Shown piece by piece: positions 60,936 to 64,000 of a stretch of DNA of 64,000 nucleotides. The translations under genes were made by a program, and so were the position numbers. Each line of letters begins with the position of its first letter. The first letter of the stretch is position 1. The notes beneath the pieces were generated by a model, which worked only from the letters and a program-made list of their open reading frames with translations, had not been told where the DNA came from and did not search any database. The stretch spans positions 62,001 through 126,000 of the forward strand of contig QXXF01000009.1 of NCBI GenBank assembly GCA_009911365.1, written 5' to 3'. Source of the stretch: Clostridiales bacterium (lineage in GTDB: Bacteria; Bacillota; Clostridia; Peptostreptococcales; Anaerovoracaceae).

Positions 60936-62069
60936 TTAATATTTTACAGGAACCTGTACGCCCATTGATTTGAGTCCTTCTTCCAGACAAGCAAAGAAGT
61001 CATCCACATCTTTTGGAACGATGGTGCCCAATGCGCACAATCTGAATGTCGGCAGGTCAGAAACCTTTCCTGGATAAATGGTGAAGCCTCTCTCATATAC
61101 ATAGTCATGAACCGCTTCAAAGCTGAATTTTTCATCATTTGGATACAGTACAGAAACAACCAGCTTGGACTGCAGTTCCCTTGGAATGATGGTCTGGAAT
61201 CCCAGCCTGTCAAGACCTTTGTAGATGGCTTCCCACAGGGACTGATGACGTTCCCATTTTGCTTGTTCGCCAACTTCCCAGTATTCCTTGATAGCCTGAC
61301 GAGTCGCATAGATCGTCTGTACTGGAGGCGTGAAGTGCATTTCGCCCTTGTTCTTGATGAAGTCATACTGCATGAACAGATTTGTATAGTAAGATCTAGT
61401 CGGATACGCCTTGGATGCTTCGATCATCTTTGTGTTACCGATTACATAGGACAGACCTGTCATGGACATGAGTCCTTTTTGAGCAGATGCCATTACGAAG
61501 TCCAGATTGTCTTTATCCATGTCGATCGGAATCATAGCATAAGTGGATGTAGTGTCAACGACCATAGTCTTTCCATATTTGTGAGCAACTGCGCCGATCT
61601 CTCTGATTGGGTTCAGGACACCTGTGCCTGTTTCATGGTGACAGCAGTATACGACTGCGATGTCAGGATCCGCTTTGATCGCTTCTTCTGCTTTTGCTAC
61701 GTCAATCGGTTCTGTGATCGGAAGTTTTAGATCAACATAATCCATGTGATAATACTGAGCGACTTCTGTCGCACGTCCGGAATACGCTCCATTGTTAAGA
61801 ACCAGAATCTTCTTGCCTTCCGGAACTAAGGAGTTCACGCAAGCATCGATGTTGATGGTGCCGGAACCAGTGAACAGTACAGCAGTGTACTTGTCAAGAT
61901 CGCCGTGAACGATTTTAACCAAATCTTCACCCATTTCCTTCATGATCTGGCCGAATTCTTTTTCCCTTGGGCAGATATCAGTAACGACCTGCGCATATTT
62001 AACAGTATCGGTTGTGGTGGCTGGACCAGGGTTCAGCAATACGTTTCTCTTTACTTTTGGATAATCCAT
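60936..62069 (-). CDS. phnW: 2-aminoethylphosphonate:pyruvate aminotransferase
   Basis: 377 aa, class V PLP enzyme. NVLLNPGPATTTDTVKYAQV at the start, substrate loop TGSGTINIDACVNSL, VVDTTSTYAMIPID with the PLP-contacting Asp, and ASAQKGLM with the Schiff-base lysine. It converts 2-aminoethylphosphonate plus pyruvate to phosphonoacetaldehyde and alanine. Neighbours are an organophosphate-type permease and phosphonatase, so the cluster makes a complete uptake and cleavage route. 58 nt after the permease gene. Confidence 0.93.
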   Translation of the reverse strand: MDYPKVKRNVLLNPGPATTTDTVKYAQVVTDICPREKEFGQIMKEMGEDLVKIVHGDLDKYTAVLFTGSGTINIDACVNSLVPEGKKILVLNNGAYSGRATEVAQYYHMDYVDLKLPITEPIDVAKAEEAIKADPDIAVVYCCHHETGTGVLNPIREIGAVAHKYGKTMVVDTTSTYAMIPIDMDKDNLDFVMASAQKGLMSMTGLSYVIGNTKMIEASKAYPTRSYYTNLFMQYDFIKNKGEMHFTPPVQTIYATRQAIKEYWEVGEQAKWERHQSLWEAIYKGLDRLGFQTIIPRELQSKLVVSVLYPNDEKFSFEAVHDYVYERGFTIYPGKVSDLPTFRLCALGTIVPKDVDDFFACLEEGLKSMGVQVPVKY

Positions 62070-62127
62070 TTTGTTCCTCCTTATTATATCGGTGATAACT
62101 TATTTATAGTTCATTCATTTGCATGAA

Positions 62128-63465
62128 TTATGCAGCAGTTTCATTCTCTTTATTTTTTTTGTTCAGTCCCCATCCTGCGATAATGGAAATGACAATGATG
62201 GCAATGCATACACCAGCTACGCAAGTGAACACCAATTTCCAGTTGCCGCTATTCGTCAGAACACTGCCAAAGAAGATGGCCTGTACGGATGCGCCAAGGT
62301 AAGCGAAGCAGTCCAATACGCCCGCCGCTGTTCCCGCGAATGCTCTGCCGCCAACGTCAGTGGCATATGCCCAAACAAGACCATTGATGGCATAGATGAA
62401 GAAACCAGCGATAAAGAGCAATGCTCCAGCAAGAGGCCCTGGGCTCACACCCATGAAGAAGAATACAACGACCCCGGAAATGCCTGCGCACATGATTACC
62501 ATAGGTAATCTGTTGTCTGCGAAAAATTTGTCGGAAATCCATGGGATGACCAGAGTTCCGATAGCCATTCCCAGTGGAAGCAGTACAGTTCCCAAAATAC
62601 CGTCTTTGATATCCACGCCAAATTCCTGTACATAATAGGTTGGTACCCATGTGAGGAGCCCGTACCTAGCGATACTGGAACCAGCGATGATCAGCAGCCA
62701 CATATCGAATCTCCACTGTTTCAGCAGATACAGATATGGGAACAGCTTTCCGTTTTCAGCGATAAGCTTTTTCAGCTCTTCGTCTTTCTCATTTTTCTGC
62801 GCGTCCGTGTCAACGAACTCTTTCAGTCCGATCTTCTTTGGACTGTCTTTCGCAAAGAATATGTAGAGAATACCCGCAACTACCATGATGATAGCAGGGA
62901 TGATGAATCCTGCTTTCCAGCCGCTGCCCGGCAAGATCACAAAGGACAGGGAAACCGCCAGAGCCGCACATACCTGACCAAATCCAGAGAACGCGTTCGC
63001 AAATCCAGTAGCGAAACCTCTTCTGTTTCCAGGCCACCAGTTTGCCAAAAGCGCGATGCCAGGGGACCAGAGCATAGACTGGAAGTAGCCGTTAAAGCCC
63101 CATAAAATGGCAATGATTACGATGCTGGATTGGAAACCGATGAGCACATTGGCTGCTGCCGATAAAAACATACCAGCAATGATGAACCGATTGACACCAA
63201 AGATTTCTCCCAGCCGGCCGTTGAACAGGTGGCCGATACCATAAGTCCAAAACAGCACAGATGACAAAATACCTAAATCTAGTTCTGTCCAGCCTTCTTC
63301 GGCCATCATGGTCGGCATCGCATAGTTGATGTTCTGTCGTCCGCAATAGAGCATGCAGTAAAGTACGGAAAAGGCTAAAAGCACGATCCATGCGTTCTTA
63401 TTAAATAATTTAAATTGTTCAGGAGTATAGCCAAGCATATCCGTGTTTTTCTTTTTATCACTCAT
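62128..63465 (-). CDS. MFS permease, organophosphate:phosphate-type; likely 2-aminoethylphosphonate uptake
   Basis: 445 aa, twelve predicted membrane helices. GRQNINYAMPTMMAEEGWTE and FNGYFQSMLWSPGIALLANW in helices 1-5 are typical of the OPA (GlpT/UhpT/PgtP) branch. PhnW and PhnX flank it, so the substrate is probably 2-aminoethylphosphonate or a relative, in place of the usual PhnSTUV ABC transporter. That is inference from position. 58 nt ahead of phnW. Confidence 0.85.
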   Translation of the reverse strand: MSDKKKNTDMLGYTPEQFKLFNKNAWIVLLAFSVLYCMLYCGRQNINYAMPTMMAEEGWTELDLGILSSVLFWTYGIGHLFNGRLGEIFGVNRFIIAGMFLSAAANVLIGFQSSIVIIAILWGFNGYFQSMLWSPGIALLANWWPGNRRGFATGFANAFSGFGQVCAALAVSLSFVILPGSGWKAGFIIPAIIMVVAGILYIFFAKDSPKKIGLKEFVDTDAQKNEKDEELKKLIAENGKLFPYLYLLKQWRFDMWLLIIAGSSIARYGLLTWVPTYYVQEFGVDIKDGILGTVLLPLGMAIGTLVIPWISDKFFADNRLPMVIMCAGISGVVVFFFMGVSPGPLAGALLFIAGFFIYAINGLVWAYATDVGGRAFAGTAAGVLDCFAYLGASVQAIFFGSVLTNSGNWKLVFTCVAGVCIAIIVISIIAGWGLNKKNKENETAA

Positions 63466-63530
63466 TATGTCTCTCCTAACTTTTTCAGTTGAAAATCAGC
63501 TAAAAATATTTTTACTTGGAAAATAATTGC

Positions 63531-63575
63531 GAAAACAAGGCACCCCTTCGTGCGACTGGAGTGCAGGGGTGCCTT
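63531..63575 (-). terminator. terminator after phnX
   Basis: Minus strand AAGGCACCCC (63566-63575) pairs with GGGGTGCCTT (63537-63546), followed by GTTTTC. It separates phnX from the permease and phnW genes. Confidence 0.7.
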
Positions 63576-63589
63576 CTAATATGCTTGCC

Positions 63590-64000
63590 TTAAATTGTCT
63601 CGATGAGACCCTGTCCCGGTTTTTCGCCTCTTCTGAGTCTTGGTTCAATCTGTCCAAAGATGATTTCTGGAACATAGGATACGTCTGGTACTAAGAAGTC
63701 AGGTTTGGAAGCTGCCAGCTGATCATAGTTGTTGGATCCGGAAGCGTACAGTCCGATAGTCCACGCACCAGCGTTGTTTCCGCAGATCATGCCAGGAGCC
63801 GTGTCATCGATTTTTACAACAGCCTCGCAAGGGATCGGCTTCTTTGTGATTTCGTAAGCGCTCAGCATGCAGTCATACACCATGAACGGTGATGGTCTGC
63901 CAGGAACTTTCTCAGCGTTTGTTACTACATCGAATTTCAGTCCGTATTTGTCTTCCAGCACTTTGTTCAGAGCCAGGGAGTCTTCTTCATAATATCCAGT
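63590..64000 (-). CDS. phnX: phosphonoacetaldehyde hydrolase (phosphonatase), 5' part outside window
   Basis: The minus-strand frame is open from 64000 to the stop at 63590, 136 codons, so only the C-terminal half is seen. GRPSPFMVYDCMLSAYEITK and VVKIDDTAPGMICGNNAGAW are the HAD motifs of phosphonatase: the P-D-Asp metal site is followed by a G-x-N-A-G turn. It hydrolyses phosphonoacetaldehyde to acetaldehyde plus phosphate. The nucleophile Asp and Schiff-base Lys lie beyond the edge. Adjacent to the permease and phnW. Confidence 0.88.
   Translation of the reverse strand, partial: TGYYEEDSLALNKVLEDKYGLKFDVVTNAEKVPGRPSPFMVYDCMLSAYEITKKPIPCEAVVKIDDTAPGMICGNNAGAWTIGLYASGSNNYDQLAASKPDFLVPDVSYVPEIIFGQIEPRLRRGEKPGQGLIETI

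Overview
The window looks like a low-to-moderate GC anaerobic Firmicute of class Clostridia. Family XIII / Anaerovoracaceae-like is my best guess, not a proof. Supporting this are an FMN-riboswitch rib operon in the order ribD-ribE-ribBA-ribH, a pst-phoU operon, strong AGGAGG ribosome binding sites, a class I lysyl-tRNA synthetase carrying a C-terminal tRNA-binding domain, and a ymcC-pksA gene pair as in Bacillus. The host part begins near 28.5 kb. A more GC-rich mobile region lies to its left.

Region 1 (1-20.0 kb, all minus strand) is the early and replication part of a Clostridia-type siphovirus prophage. Read in its own direction (right to left) it holds a sigma-like regulator, two small proteins, DUF2800, DUF2815, a family A DNA polymerase, an antirepressor, DUF4406, a VirE-type primase-helicase, a YozE-like protein, a VRR-NUC nuclease and a SNF2 helicase broken inside Walker A. 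It continues with a sigma-like activator, an HNH nuclease, the small terminase, a ParB-methyltransferase fusion, a repeat-rich C5 methyltransferase, DUF4314, an amidoligase and a gamma-glutamylcyclotransferase-like protein. The large terminase and virion genes would lie beyond base 1. No integrase or CI repressor is visible.

Region 2 (20.6-28.1 kb) is an AT-richer defence island. A plus-strand operon encodes a NACHT NTPase, a small XRE protein, an NgoFVII/BfiI-like PLD nuclease, a Z1-domain ATPase and a Vsr-like endonuclease. A converging minus-strand pair encodes an XRE regulator and a C5 cytosine methyltransferase. It looks like a Z1/Vsr/PLD restriction system led by a NACHT protein. It ends next to an MmeI-like restriction-modification gene cut off exactly at its SAM-binding motif (28494), which I read as the probable right edge of the mobile element.

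Region 3 (30.0-64.0 kb) is host chromosome. It has tRNA-Lys(CTT), an unassigned structured RNA transcription unit, an FHA-FtsW fusion with a class B penicillin-binding protein, an S4 RNA-binding protein, DUF3048, TSCPD, a CDF exporter with a manganese-type site, endonuclease IV, and ymcC-pksA (both frameshifted in A runs). It continues with the riboflavin operon, pst-phoU, a coiled-coil repeat protein, a lipoprotein, a two-component system next to an ABC transporter with an amber-interrupted permease, asnS, class I lysS, greA, an orphan response regulator, and a 2-aminoethylphosphonate catabolic cluster (phnX partial, an organophosphate-type MFS permease, phnW).

The observations most worth a second look are the NACHT-headed defence island, the 30.33-30.69 kb structured RNA, and a promoter-leader element shared by 30854-30947 and 49595-49735. 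Several genes are broken by single events; some of these may be assembly errors.
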